A stretch of DNA of 64,000 nucleotides from Dyadobacter sp. NIV53 (GTDB taxonomy: Bacteria > Bacteroidota > Bacteroidia > Cytophagales > Spirosomataceae), in the NCBI RefSeq assembly GCF_019711195.1, contig NZ_CP081299.1:5676501-5740500 (forward strand), written 5' to 3'. The position numbers and the translations under genes are program-made. Positions 54,032-61,897 of the stretch are shown piece by piece. Within the stretch, counting starts at the first letter, position 1, and each line of letters begins with the position of its first letter. The notes beneath the pieces were generated by a model. The model saw nothing but the letters and a program-made list of their open reading frames with translations. It did not search any database and was not told the origin of the DNA.

Positions 54032-56872
54032 TTGAAAAAACGTTTAATGTTACTATTACTTCTGTCTGTAACGGCAGTTGCACAAGCTCAAACCGGAGGA
54101 CGGTTTACAATGAAAGGTGTCATTGCTGATACCGCCGGCGTCGGTTTATCGGAAGCAACTGTAATGCTTCTGCTTCCGAAAGACTCTTCACTCGTTAATT
54201 TTGGAAGAACCAGTAAACAAGGGGCATTTGAATTTAAAAACCTCAAACGGATTCCGTATCTATTGAAAGTCTCTTACGTTGGATATCTCCCTTATCAGCA
54301 GCATGTTATTCCAAACGACGGAGATGTTACTGATGTAGGTAAGCTGGATATGAAATACCTGAACCATGAGCTTTACGAAGTAGTGATCAAAACGGCAAGA
54401 GCACCATTAAGTATCCACGGTGATACGGTTGAATACGATCCGCGAGCGTTTAAAGTGCCGCCCGGTGCAACAGTGGAGGACCTTTTACGACGGCTCCCGG
54501 GTATGCAGGTGGAGCAGGATGGAAGTATAAAAGCCCAGGGCGAAACGGTAAAACGCGTTACGGTGGATGGGAAAAGGTTTTTCGGGGATGATACCAAAGC
54601 AGCAACCAAAAATCTGCCTGCCGATGCAATCTCGAAAGTCCAGGTATTTAATGATAAAACCGAACAATCCAGGATTACGGGCGTGGACGACGGAAAGCAT
54701 GAAAAAACATTAAATCTTGAATTAAAAGACAGTCATAAAAAAGGAGGATTTGGGAAAGCAACGGCCGGAGTGGGCACGGATAAGCGGCTCGAAGGGAAAT
54801 TTAATTACAACCGTTTCAACGAAAAAAACCAGTTTTCAGTCATTGGGTTGGGCAATAATACCAATCAGGGCGGCATGTCATGGGACGATTACCAGGATTT
54901 TAAAGGAAGCCAGTCGTTTAACTGGGGCGACGATGGTGACTTTGGATTTGGAGGCGGCAGATACATTTCCTTTGGTGGAGACGATGATAATGAAAGCCTG
55001 ACAATACAGGCTGGGAGTGGTTCACAAAACCGGGGGTTTAATAAAAACTGGGCAGGAGGCGCCAATTATAATTTTGATGAGAAAAAGACAAAATTTAACA
55101 CCAGTTATTATTACAACCAAACAAGCCAGGATCTGGATGGAACTTCAAGGCAAACGAATTATCTTACCAATTCAGCTTTTACTAAACTGGATACGAACAG
55201 CCGTTTGAACTTCAATGCAAATCACAGGGGAAGCCTGCGGTTTGAGAAAACGCTGGATTCGTTAAATACGCTGATTGTGCTGACGAATATGCGAATTGGG
55301 AATGGAACATCCGATTATATCAGCCACCAGGAATTTTATCAGGGTGCACAGGCTGAGAACGGGCTTTCCAATATCAGTGATTTCAGTAATTATTCAGATT
55401 TTAACTCTTTTGCACTGGCCAATACGGCCATATTCCGGCATAAATTCAGGAAAAAAGGCCGGAATTTTGCTGTGAGTGCTGCTTATAATGTGAATAACTC
55501 AAATGGAAATAATATTCAAAAGTCTACGAACCAGTTTTTTAAATCTTCACAAACTACACCAGACAGTGTTTTGAACATCAATCAAACCAATGATACGAAG
55601 AGTTTACGAAACCAGGTAAAAGGAAGTTTACTTTATATTGAACCGCTTTCTAAAAAGTTTTTCTTAGAGACATTTTATAATTTCAGTCTTAAAAAGGACG
55701 ATGTAGACCGTGACGTATTTGATATTGCGGAAGGGACATCCGAAAGAAATACTAACCTTAGCAGGTATTATACGAATAAATCGACTTACAATCGGGTTGG
55801 AACAACATTACGTTATACTAACAACGGTCTTAATCTGTCGGCAGGACTTGGTGCACAGGAAATTCATCTGAATGGTAATTTTGCCGTAAATCAGGATGAT
55901 GTCACCAGAACCCGTATTAACCGTAAGTTTTTCAACTGGACGCCCAATATGTCCCTGAATTTTGATTTGAAAAACAACCGTTATTTGTATGGAGGATATA
56001 ATGTTTCGGTTCAGGAACCTTCCATTCGCGATCTTCAGCCAATTGTCGACAACAGCAATCCTTTGTATATCCGTGTTGGAAATCCTAATCTGATCCCTTC
56101 CACTACCCATTCTGCTAATCTGGGTTACAATTATTTTAATCCGGGAAATTTCATCCAAATGTTTTTTGGCGCTTATTATAGTTACTTTGATGATCAGGTC
56201 ATCTACAATCAAACCGTAGACGAAAACCTTGTGACTACTACCAGGGCCGACAATATCAGTGGAGGAAACAGCCTGAATTTTTATGGTAATTATGGCTTTC
56301 CGCTTGTCAAAACGAAAAGTAACCTAAGCGTGAATGTATCTTACGATGTTAGTAATAACCTGACAAATATTAATGGTGCGCTTAATAAAACCAAGTCTAA
56401 TGGTTACAATGCCGGATTGAGGCTTGATTATACGCCAGGTGATAAGTTTACCATTTACACCAATGCAAACTGGAACATCCGTGATACGAAATATTCAATC
56501 AGTTCGGGCCAGAACCAGAAAATTGTAAATGGGACTTACAATGCCGAAATGAACATAAAACTGCCAAAGGAAATATATTTTAACACACGTTTTTCTTATA
56601 ATACGTATGTGAACAAGCGCTTTGGTTTTGATCAGAATATGCCGATCATGAATCTCTCGGTTTATAAAACCATGCTTAAAAGCAAAAAGGGCGAAATACG
56701 TTTATCATCATTTGATTTGTTTAATAAGAACAGGGGCATTTCGCAATCAGCTTACCAGAATGTAGTTTCACAGGAACAAGTGCGTACATTAGCCAGGTAT
56801 TTTATGTTGAGTTTTACTTATAATATGCGTGGCGTTTCACATTCAGTTCGTCGCAAAGGTTATGGGTTTTAA
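54032..56872 (+). CDS. TonB-dependent-receptor-like outer-membrane beta-barrel protein
   Basis: A 946-residue exported protein. TTG is the likely start (LKKRLMLLLLLSVTAVAQAQ signal peptide); an ATG five codons in is the alternative. A carboxypeptidase-regulatory-like domain (MKGVIADTAGVGLSEATVML) is followed by a plug-like part (DLLRRLPGMQVEQDGSIKAQ, VTVDGKRFFGDD) and a long Asn/Gly/Tyr-rich barrel ending GVSHSVRRKGYGF. This is the OMP_b-brl_3 type, without a SusD partner. A GLPGLI protein gene follows by 51 bases, the usual partner. Ligand unknown. Confidence 0.86.
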   Translation: MKKRLMLLLLLSVTAVAQAQTGGRFTMKGVIADTAGVGLSEATVMLLLPKDSSLVNFGRTSKQGAFEFKNLKRIPYLLKVSYVGYLPYQQHVIPNDGDVTDVGKLDMKYLNHELYEVVIKTARAPLSIHGDTVEYDPRAFKVPPGATVEDLLRRLPGMQVEQDGSIKAQGETVKRVTVDGKRFFGDDTKAATKNLPADAISKVQVFNDKTEQSRITGVDDGKHEKTLNLELKDSHKKGGFGKATAGVGTDKRLEGKFNYNRFNEKNQFSVIGLGNNTNQGGMSWDDYQDFKGSQSFNWGDDGDFGFGGGRYISFGGDDDNESLTIQAGSGSQNRGFNKNWAGGANYNFDEKKTKFNTSYYYNQTSQDLDGTSRQTNYLTNSAFTKLDTNSRLNFNANHRGSLRFEKTLDSLNTLIVLTNMRIGNGTSDYISHQEFYQGAQAENGLSNISDFSNYSDFNSFALANTAIFRHKFRKKGRNFAVSAAYNVNNSNGNNIQKSTNQFFKSSQTTPDSVLNINQTNDTKSLRNQVKGSLLYIEPLSKKFFLETFYNFSLKKDDVDRDVFDIAEGTSERNTNLSRYYTNKSTYNRVGTTLRYTNNGLNLSAGLGAQEIHLNGNFAVNQDDVTRTRINRKFFNWTPNMSLNFDLKNNRYLYGGYNVSVQEPSIRDLQPIVDNSNPLYIRVGNPNLIPSTTHSANLGYNYFNPGNFIQMFFGAYYSYFDDQVIYNQTVDENLVTTTRADNISGGNSLNFYGNYGFPLVKTKSNLSVNVSYDVSNNLTNINGALNKTKSNGYNAGLRLDYTPGDKFTIYTNANWNIRDTKYSISSGQNQKIVNGTYNAEMNIKLPKEIYFNTRFSYNTYVNKRFGFDQNMPIMNLSVYKTMLKSKKGEIRLSSFDLFNKNRGISQSAYQNVVSQEQVRTLARYFMLSFTYNMRGVSHSVRRKGYGF

Positions 56873-56923
56873 AATGATATATTTCAGTAAAATTTTAAAT
56901 TATAAAATCTTAACATTCTATAA

Positions 56924-57664
56924 ATGAAACAATTGATAATCATTATTATAATACTTACCAATTTCTGCCATGCAAGAGCGCAGGCAGTAGAGGGAGTTGT
57001 AACTTACGAAAGGGCACAATACTGGACCAAGATCATGGCACATTTAACTTTCCTGAGCCAGGAGGAAAAAGACAGGGCAAGACTTACCTGGGGTGTTCAT
57101 GATGGCTGGAAACAAAAAATGAATCTCTATTTCAACGGTAAGGAAAGTAAATATGAAACGCTAAAAGAGCAATCGGAAGATGGATGGAGCGGGCGTGATG
57201 AAGATTTTATTATTTACCGGAATTTTGAAAAAGAACGTAAAATTGATTTTGAAACAATGGCTGGCAGAACCTATCTGGTAGATGACAGCCTGGTTGCACC
57301 GCAATGGAAAGTGATGAACAAGATCAAGGAAATAAAGGGTTATTTATGCATGATGGCAGTAAGTAAGGATACGATCAGGAACCAGACTATTACTGCCTGG
57401 TTTGCCAATGATATAGCGGTACCAGCCGGGCCGGAAAAATATTTTGGCCTGCCCGGACTGATCCTGGAACTGGACATTAATGATGGGGATGTGTTGATAA
57501 CTGCCGACAAAATTGAATTGAAGCCGGTTGACAAGGAGTTGGTTTTACCAAAAAAAATGAAAGGGAAAAAAATTACAGAAGTTCAGTATAATGATATGCT
57601 GTCGGAACATATCCGGACCAGCATGAAAGGGCAACGAAACCCCTATTGGTCTGTACGTTATTGA
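56924..57664 (+). CDS. GLPGLI family protein
   Basis: A 246-residue secreted protein with a signal peptide (LIIIIIILTNFCHARAQ) and the family-naming motif in EKYFGLPGLILELDINDGD. The preceding AWFANDIAVPAGPEKY is also typical. Family function is unknown; members usually sit beside outer-membrane barrel proteins of the type encoded just upstream, so a joint envelope role is likely. Length is normal. Confidence 0.92.
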   Translation: MKQLIIIIIILTNFCHARAQAVEGVVTYERAQYWTKIMAHLTFLSQEEKDRARLTWGVHDGWKQKMNLYFNGKESKYETLKEQSEDGWSGRDEDFIIYRNFEKERKIDFETMAGRTYLVDDSLVAPQWKVMNKIKEIKGYLCMMAVSKDTIRNQTITAWFANDIAVPAGPEKYFGLPGLILELDINDGDVLITADKIELKPVDKELVLPKKMKGKKITEVQYNDMLSEHIRTSMKGQRNPYWSVRY

Positions 57665-57700
57665 AAAACCAGAAATTGATTTAAATAAAATTGAAGAATG

Positions 57701-57728
57701 AGATTGTCATTGGCAATCTTATTTTTTT
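57701..57728 (+). terminator. Terminator after the GLPGLI gene
   Basis: AGATTG-TCATTGG-CAATCT is a 6-bp stem followed by TATTTTTTT. Confidence 0.55.
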
Positions 57729-57729
57729 A

Positions 57730-57737
57730 TACCTTTG
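57730..57737 (+). promoter_or_regulatory. -7 promoter element of the OmpA-family gene
   Basis: TACCTTTG matches TAnnTTTG. A TTG 17 bases upstream (57710-57712), inside the preceding terminator, could be the -33 element. It lies about 110 bases before the ATG. Confidence 0.5.
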
Positions 57738-57849
57738 CGGTTCGAAAAGACTAACATAATAGGATCGTCTGGCTTGATTTTAGTGAAAGCTAAAATAATA
57801 ATATCGTATTAACCAATTTTAACTTATACCCAATAACCCTTTTGTAATT

Positions 57850-58738
57850 ATGAAAAATACGCTTATAGCTGTGGCTATGCTATTTGTACTCGGATCATGT
57901 GCAAGTAAAAAGAAGATGATGGCGGTGCAAACCAAGGCAAACGAAATTCAGATCCAGCTTGACAAAGCTAGAGCTGACCTAAACGATTGCGACAGCAGAA
58001 CAGCAGGTTTGAACAATGACCTGAAAGCTAAAAATGACGAACTATCCAGTAAAACAGCTAAAATGAAAGAGCTGGAAGATCAGATTGAATTCCTTAAGAA
58101 AAATAATAATAACCTGCTGGATCGTATGTCCGATCTGTCGGTGATCAGTAAAGAAGGTTCAGAAAGCATCAAAAAATCACTTGCGATGATGGATGCACAG
58201 GGAAGCCAGATCCGTGATTTGAATTCAAGCATTCAGCGTAAGGATTCATTAAACATGGCGCTTGTATTAAACCTGAAACGTTCATTGGCAGATGTTAGCG
58301 ATGAAGATGTGCAGATTGAAGTGAAAAAAGGCGTTGTATATGTGTCTCTTTCCGACAAAATGCTTTTCAAATCAGGAAGTTCTGTAATCAATACACAAGC
58401 TGAAACTGTATTAGGCAAAGTTGCTAAAATCCTGAATGACTACAAAGAAATCGAAATCCTGATTGAAGGACACACAGATAATGTACCTATCGCAACGGAT
58501 AAAGTGGCTGACAACTGGGATTTAAGCGCATTGCGTGCTACCTCTGTTGCGCGTACTTTACAGAAAAAAATACGGTGTTGAACCACTTCGTATGATTGCT
58601 GGCGGCCGTGGAGAATATCTTCCGAAAGTTTCGAACGATACGCCTGCAAACCGCAGCATGAACCGTCGTACGGAAATTATCATTACACCAAAAATGGATC
58701 AGTTCTTTAACCTGTATACTCCAAACGCAGGTAAATAA
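57850..58738 (+). pseudogene. OmpA family peptidoglycan-binding lipoprotein (frameshifted near C-terminus)
   Basis: A lipoprotein signal (MKNTLIAVAMLFVLGSC; Cys17) is followed by a long coiled coil (IQIQLDKARADLNDCDSRTA, ELSSKTAKMKELEDQIEFLK) and an OmpA domain: LSDKMLFKSGSSVI, EILIEGHTDNVPI and DNWDLSALRATSVAR. The frame breaks in a seven-A run at 58564-58570; removing one A gives LQKKYGVEPLRMIAGGRGEY and NRSMNRRTEIIITPK, the normal end. About 295 residues when repaired. It would tether the outer membrane to peptidoglycan. Sequence error is likely. Confidence 0.88.
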
Positions 58739-58756
58739 TTGCTAAAATATAATTGG

Positions 58757-58790
58757 AAAAAAGCCTGTCAGATTTCTGACAGGCTTTTTT
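58757..58790 (+). terminator. Strong rho-independent terminator
   Basis: AAAAAAGCCTGTCAG pairs perfectly with CTGACAGGCTTTTTT around ATTT. It follows the OmpA-family gene by 18 bases. Confidence 0.9.
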
Positions 58791-58893
58791 GTTGAATCAG
58801 TTTTATGCTTTTTTAAGTATTTTGCGTTACAATGAACAGAACGGTTAAAATTGTATTTTAATTATAAAGTGTTTATCTTCAAAAACTCAGTAA

Positions 58894-59847
58894 ATGATCG
58901 AAACTGCCCCAAATAAGGAAAAAATTCAGCAGGCGCATGAGCTTATTACTCCTTATATCCATCGCACGCCCATATTGACTTCTCTATTTCTGGATGACCT
59001 GGCGGGAGGCAAGCTGTATTTTAAATGTGAGAATTTTCAGAAGATCGGTGCGTTCAAGGCACGGGGAGGATTGAATGCAGTACTGTCACTTTCGGCAGAA
59101 GAACGCAGTTATGGCGTGGCAACGCATTCTTCGGGCAATCATGCACAGGCCATTGCTTATTCGGCCGCTATGCTAGGTATAAAGGCATATATTGTAATGC
59201 CTGATAATTCTCCACAGGTGAAGATCAAGGCAGTAGAAGGTTACGGCGCACAAATTACTTTCTGTAAAAATACACCGGAAGAAAGAGAAAGTACCGTTCA
59301 GAAAATCGTGGAAAAAACAGGTGCTACTTTCATCCATCCGTTTAATAATTACAATGTTATCACCGGTCAGGCAACAGCCGCAAAAGAACTGATTGAGGAT
59401 GCTGATAGAAAACTGGATGTAATTATAGCACCCGTTGGAGGCGGAGGATTATTAAGTGGAACTGCTCTTTCTGCTCATTATTTTTCACCCGAAACCAAAG
59501 TGTATGCAGGAGAACCGGAGGGTGCAGCGGATGCTGTTCTTTCTTTCCGAAGCGGGAAAATTGAGCGTGCACCTTATATAAAAACGATTGCTGATGGGTT
59601 GCTTACCTATTTAGGAGATAAAACATTTCCAATCATCAGAGAATATGTAACAGATATCCTGACTGTATCCGACGAAGAAATCATTGGAGCAATGCAATAT
59701 TTATGGGAAAGAATGAAAATCGTTGTAGAGCCGTCGGGTGCGGTTTCTTTGGCGGCTGTACTGAAAAATAAAGAACTTTTCAGAAGGGAAAAAATTGGGA
59801 TCATCATTTCAGGCGGGAATGTTGATCTGGGTAAATTGCCTTTTTAA
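58894..59847 (+). CDS. Threonine/serine dehydratase or serine racemase (PLP fold type II)
   Basis: A 317-residue PLP enzyme. The cofactor Lys is in ENFQKIGAFKARGG, the substrate loop in HSSGNHAQAIAYSA, the phosphate-binding glycines in IAPVGGGGLLSGTAL and the PLP-pyridine contact in ISGGNVDLGKL. The IGAFKARG and HSSGNHAQA motifs resemble serine racemase and catabolic threonine dehydratase; there is no ACT regulatory domain, so it is not the long biosynthetic IlvA. Cytosolic. Racemase versus dehydratase activity cannot be separated from sequence alone. Confidence 0.86.
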   Translation: MIETAPNKEKIQQAHELITPYIHRTPILTSLFLDDLAGGKLYFKCENFQKIGAFKARGGLNAVLSLSAEERSYGVATHSSGNHAQAIAYSAAMLGIKAYIVMPDNSPQVKIKAVEGYGAQITFCKNTPEERESTVQKIVEKTGATFIHPFNNYNVITGQATAAKELIEDADRKLDVIIAPVGGGGLLSGTALSAHYFSPETKVYAGEPEGAADAVLSFRSGKIERAPYIKTIADGLLTYLGDKTFPIIREYVTDILTVSDEEIIGAMQYLWERMKIVVEPSGAVSLAAVLKNKELFRREKIGIIISGGNVDLGKLPF

Positions 59848-59981
59848 AATGGAAACCCGAACTTTTTTTTACGTATAATAATAAGAATTTTCTAATAATA
59901 ATATAAACATATTGGCGTTATTTGCCACTGAAAAGAGAAATTTTTAACGTGAGTTCAATTATGGATTTTAAAACGATGTAC

Positions 59982-60473
59982 ATGAAAAGTAATCATACGA
60001 AAAAGCTTATTTTTTGCTTTCTTATTGTGTTAATGGGCGCTTGCAAAAAAGACGATGATAAAGTAGTACCGGAAGTGGATTTTACATCTGAATTTATTGG
60101 TAACTACAAAACTCAGACTGCCGATGCTGTTTACTCAGCTGATCACCTTTGGGAAGTTACGGCTGTGTCTAAAAACAAGCTTGGAATTGTGTATACCAGA
60201 AATGTTACTGCTACAATTTCCGGAATTCCTGTTAAAGTTTATCAAAAGTATGCTTTGGCAAATGTTACAACAACGGCAAAAGATTCTTTTACAATCAATG
60301 AAGAAGTAGACGTAGAGCAGACTGGTGGTGCGGCTTTGAAACAAAAAGTAACAGGGGTAGGAACCAAGGTTACGAATGCTTCGGGTGTGCAGCAAATTAA
60401 CATTACTTTGAAAACTACCAATTCTTCTACCGGTGTTGCCGCAGAAGAATATCTGGAATTTAAGAAAAACTAG
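59982..60473 (+). CDS. Lipoprotein, unknown function
   Basis: The start MKSNHTKKLIFCFLIVLMGA gives a lipoprotein signal ending LMGAC, with a KKDDD stretch after the Cys that could direct surface exposure. The mature ~140 residues are beta-rich (LWEVTAVSKNKLGIVYTRNV, NITLKTTNSSTGVAAEEYL) and likely form a small barrel or sandwich. In-frame ATGs 7 and 20 codons upstream exist but spoil the signal. No family is recognised. A strong terminator follows. Confidence 0.68.
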   Translation: MKSNHTKKLIFCFLIVLMGACKKDDDKVVPEVDFTSEFIGNYKTQTADAVYSADHLWEVTAVSKNKLGIVYTRNVTATISGIPVKVYQKYALANVTTTAKDSFTINEEVDVEQTGGAALKQKVTGVGTKVTNASGVQQINITLKTTNSSTGVAAEEYLEFKKN

Positions 60474-60496
60474 GAGCCTGAAATTATATTTGATGC

Positions 60497-60531
60497 AAGC
60501 CGCCGGAACTCAGCAATCCGGCGGCTTTTTT
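60497..60531 (+). terminator. Strong rho-independent terminator
   Basis: AAGCCGCCGGA pairs with TCCGGCGGCTT across a 9-base loop, followed by T6 in total. Confidence 0.9.
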
Positions 60532-60667
60532 GTGTCAAAAATTAAAATTTTACTTTTTGAAAAAATAATTCCTTTAAGACTAAGGGTGCCGTCCTGAAAA
60601 AAGACTCGGTACATATAGAAAGGGAAATTTTTTATTTCCGGGGTTAACTGACCAGCCGATCGATCAT

Positions 60668-61693
60668 ATGGAAATGACCAAAGAATTAGTTCTTCTTTAT
60701 TTTCGAAATAAAAGCACCTTTCAGGAAGACAGGATTGTAGAGGAATGGCTTAAAAGTTCTCCGGCCAACACGCAGCAGGCCATGAAATGGATGGACGAAT
60801 TATCGGACGAGGAAGAGAAGCTTTTTTTAAAAGTTGTGTTGGATGGAGACGATGTATGGAAAAAAACCATTGAGGAAATAAACCTGCAATCTCCGGAAAA
60901 CCAGGACCGTCAGCAAGATAGAACGAAGTCCTGGATTTGGACTACTTACCGGCACACCCACCGTTATGCAGCTGTACTGGTCAGTATCCTGATGCTTGCC
61001 TTCGCAATCTATGTTTACAGGATACATTCAACGGTAGAAGTAAGAACGGATTTTGGAAAAGTCACAGAAGTGATATTACCGGACGGATCAAGTGTGATAC
61101 TGAACGGGAACAGCAGTTTGAAATATGCCTATTCCTGGAAAGAAGCACCAAGGGAAGTCTGGCTGGAAGGAGAAGCCTTTTTCCATGTAAAGCGAAAAGC
61201 AGACCGATCCAGGTTTAAAGTTTATTTGTCTGACAATAAAACGATAGAAGTGCTTGGAACTGAGTTCAATGTGTCTGAAAGAGCGCTTAAAAGTACTATT
61301 TTTCTAAAATCGGGTAAAATTATGCTTCATCTGGCTGACCAGACGCACCAGGAAAACATTGCTTTAAAACCGGGTGAACTGGTAGAACTGGAAGGAGATG
61401 ATGTGAAATTAGTTGTTCCGAAAAAAGTTGTTAATCCGGAAAAATACTATGGCTGGACAAAAAATAAATGGATTCTTGACGGAACATCGCTGAGAGAAAT
61501 GCTGGTAAAGCTTGAAGAAAATTATGATGTCCATGTTGACACAGAAAACGAAAATATGTTAGACAAACGGGTCTCCGGTTCTATTCCATTATCGTTGAAC
61601 AATGCTGACACCCTTATAGCTGATATTGCAAATCTGTTTGAATTAAAGATTATCAGGGAAAACAGGAAAATTACGCTGGTTACAACAGAGTAA
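60668..61693 (+). CDS. FecR family anti-sigma factor
   Basis: A 341-residue protein. The cytoplasmic part (about 95 residues) is followed by a membrane helix (YAAVLVSILMLAFAIYVY) and a FecR periplasmic domain: TEVILPDGSSVILNGNSSLK, VWLEGEAFFHVKRKADRSRF, IEVLGTEFNVSE, then a C-terminal STN-like part (TSLREMLVKLEENYDVHVD). No sigma factor gene is next to it; only a lipoprotein gene lies upstream. It precedes a SusC-type receptor with an STN domain, so it probably serves a sigma factor encoded elsewhere. Confidence 0.9.
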   Translation: MEMTKELVLLYFRNKSTFQEDRIVEEWLKSSPANTQQAMKWMDELSDEEEKLFLKVVLDGDDVWKKTIEEINLQSPENQDRQQDRTKSWIWTTYRHTHRYAAVLVSILMLAFAIYVYRIHSTVEVRTDFGKVTEVILPDGSSVILNGNSSLKYAYSWKEAPREVWLEGEAFFHVKRKADRSRFKVYLSDNKTIEVLGTEFNVSERALKSTIFLKSGKIMLHLADQTHQENIALKPGELVELEGDDVKLVVPKKVVNPEKYYGWTKNKWILDGTSLREMLVKLEENYDVHVDTENENMLDKRVSGSIPLSLNNADTLIADIANLFELKIIRENRKITLVTTE

Positions 61694-61897
61694 CCGGATT
61701 TTATACATACATGGGATAAGCCTTTTTTCTGAGCCGCAAACAGAAACAGCTTACAAAAATCCCGATTTAATATTTACATCTGAATATCATTTTGGCGCAA
61801 CCAAAAATGCGCTGCTGTGCAAGGCGTGTACTGTCAGCAGTACGCATATAATACGTATATATAACAACGTTCATACTTCTATTACCCACAAACTCCT
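61694..61897. other. Intergenic region between FecR and SusC genes with hairpin
   Basis: GTACTG-TCAG-CAGTAC at 61828-61843 forms a perfect 6-bp stem, extendable to GCG/CGC with one bulged base (61824-61845). No T tract follows. It could be a regulatory site or attenuator ahead of the SusC gene. Confidence 0.4.
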
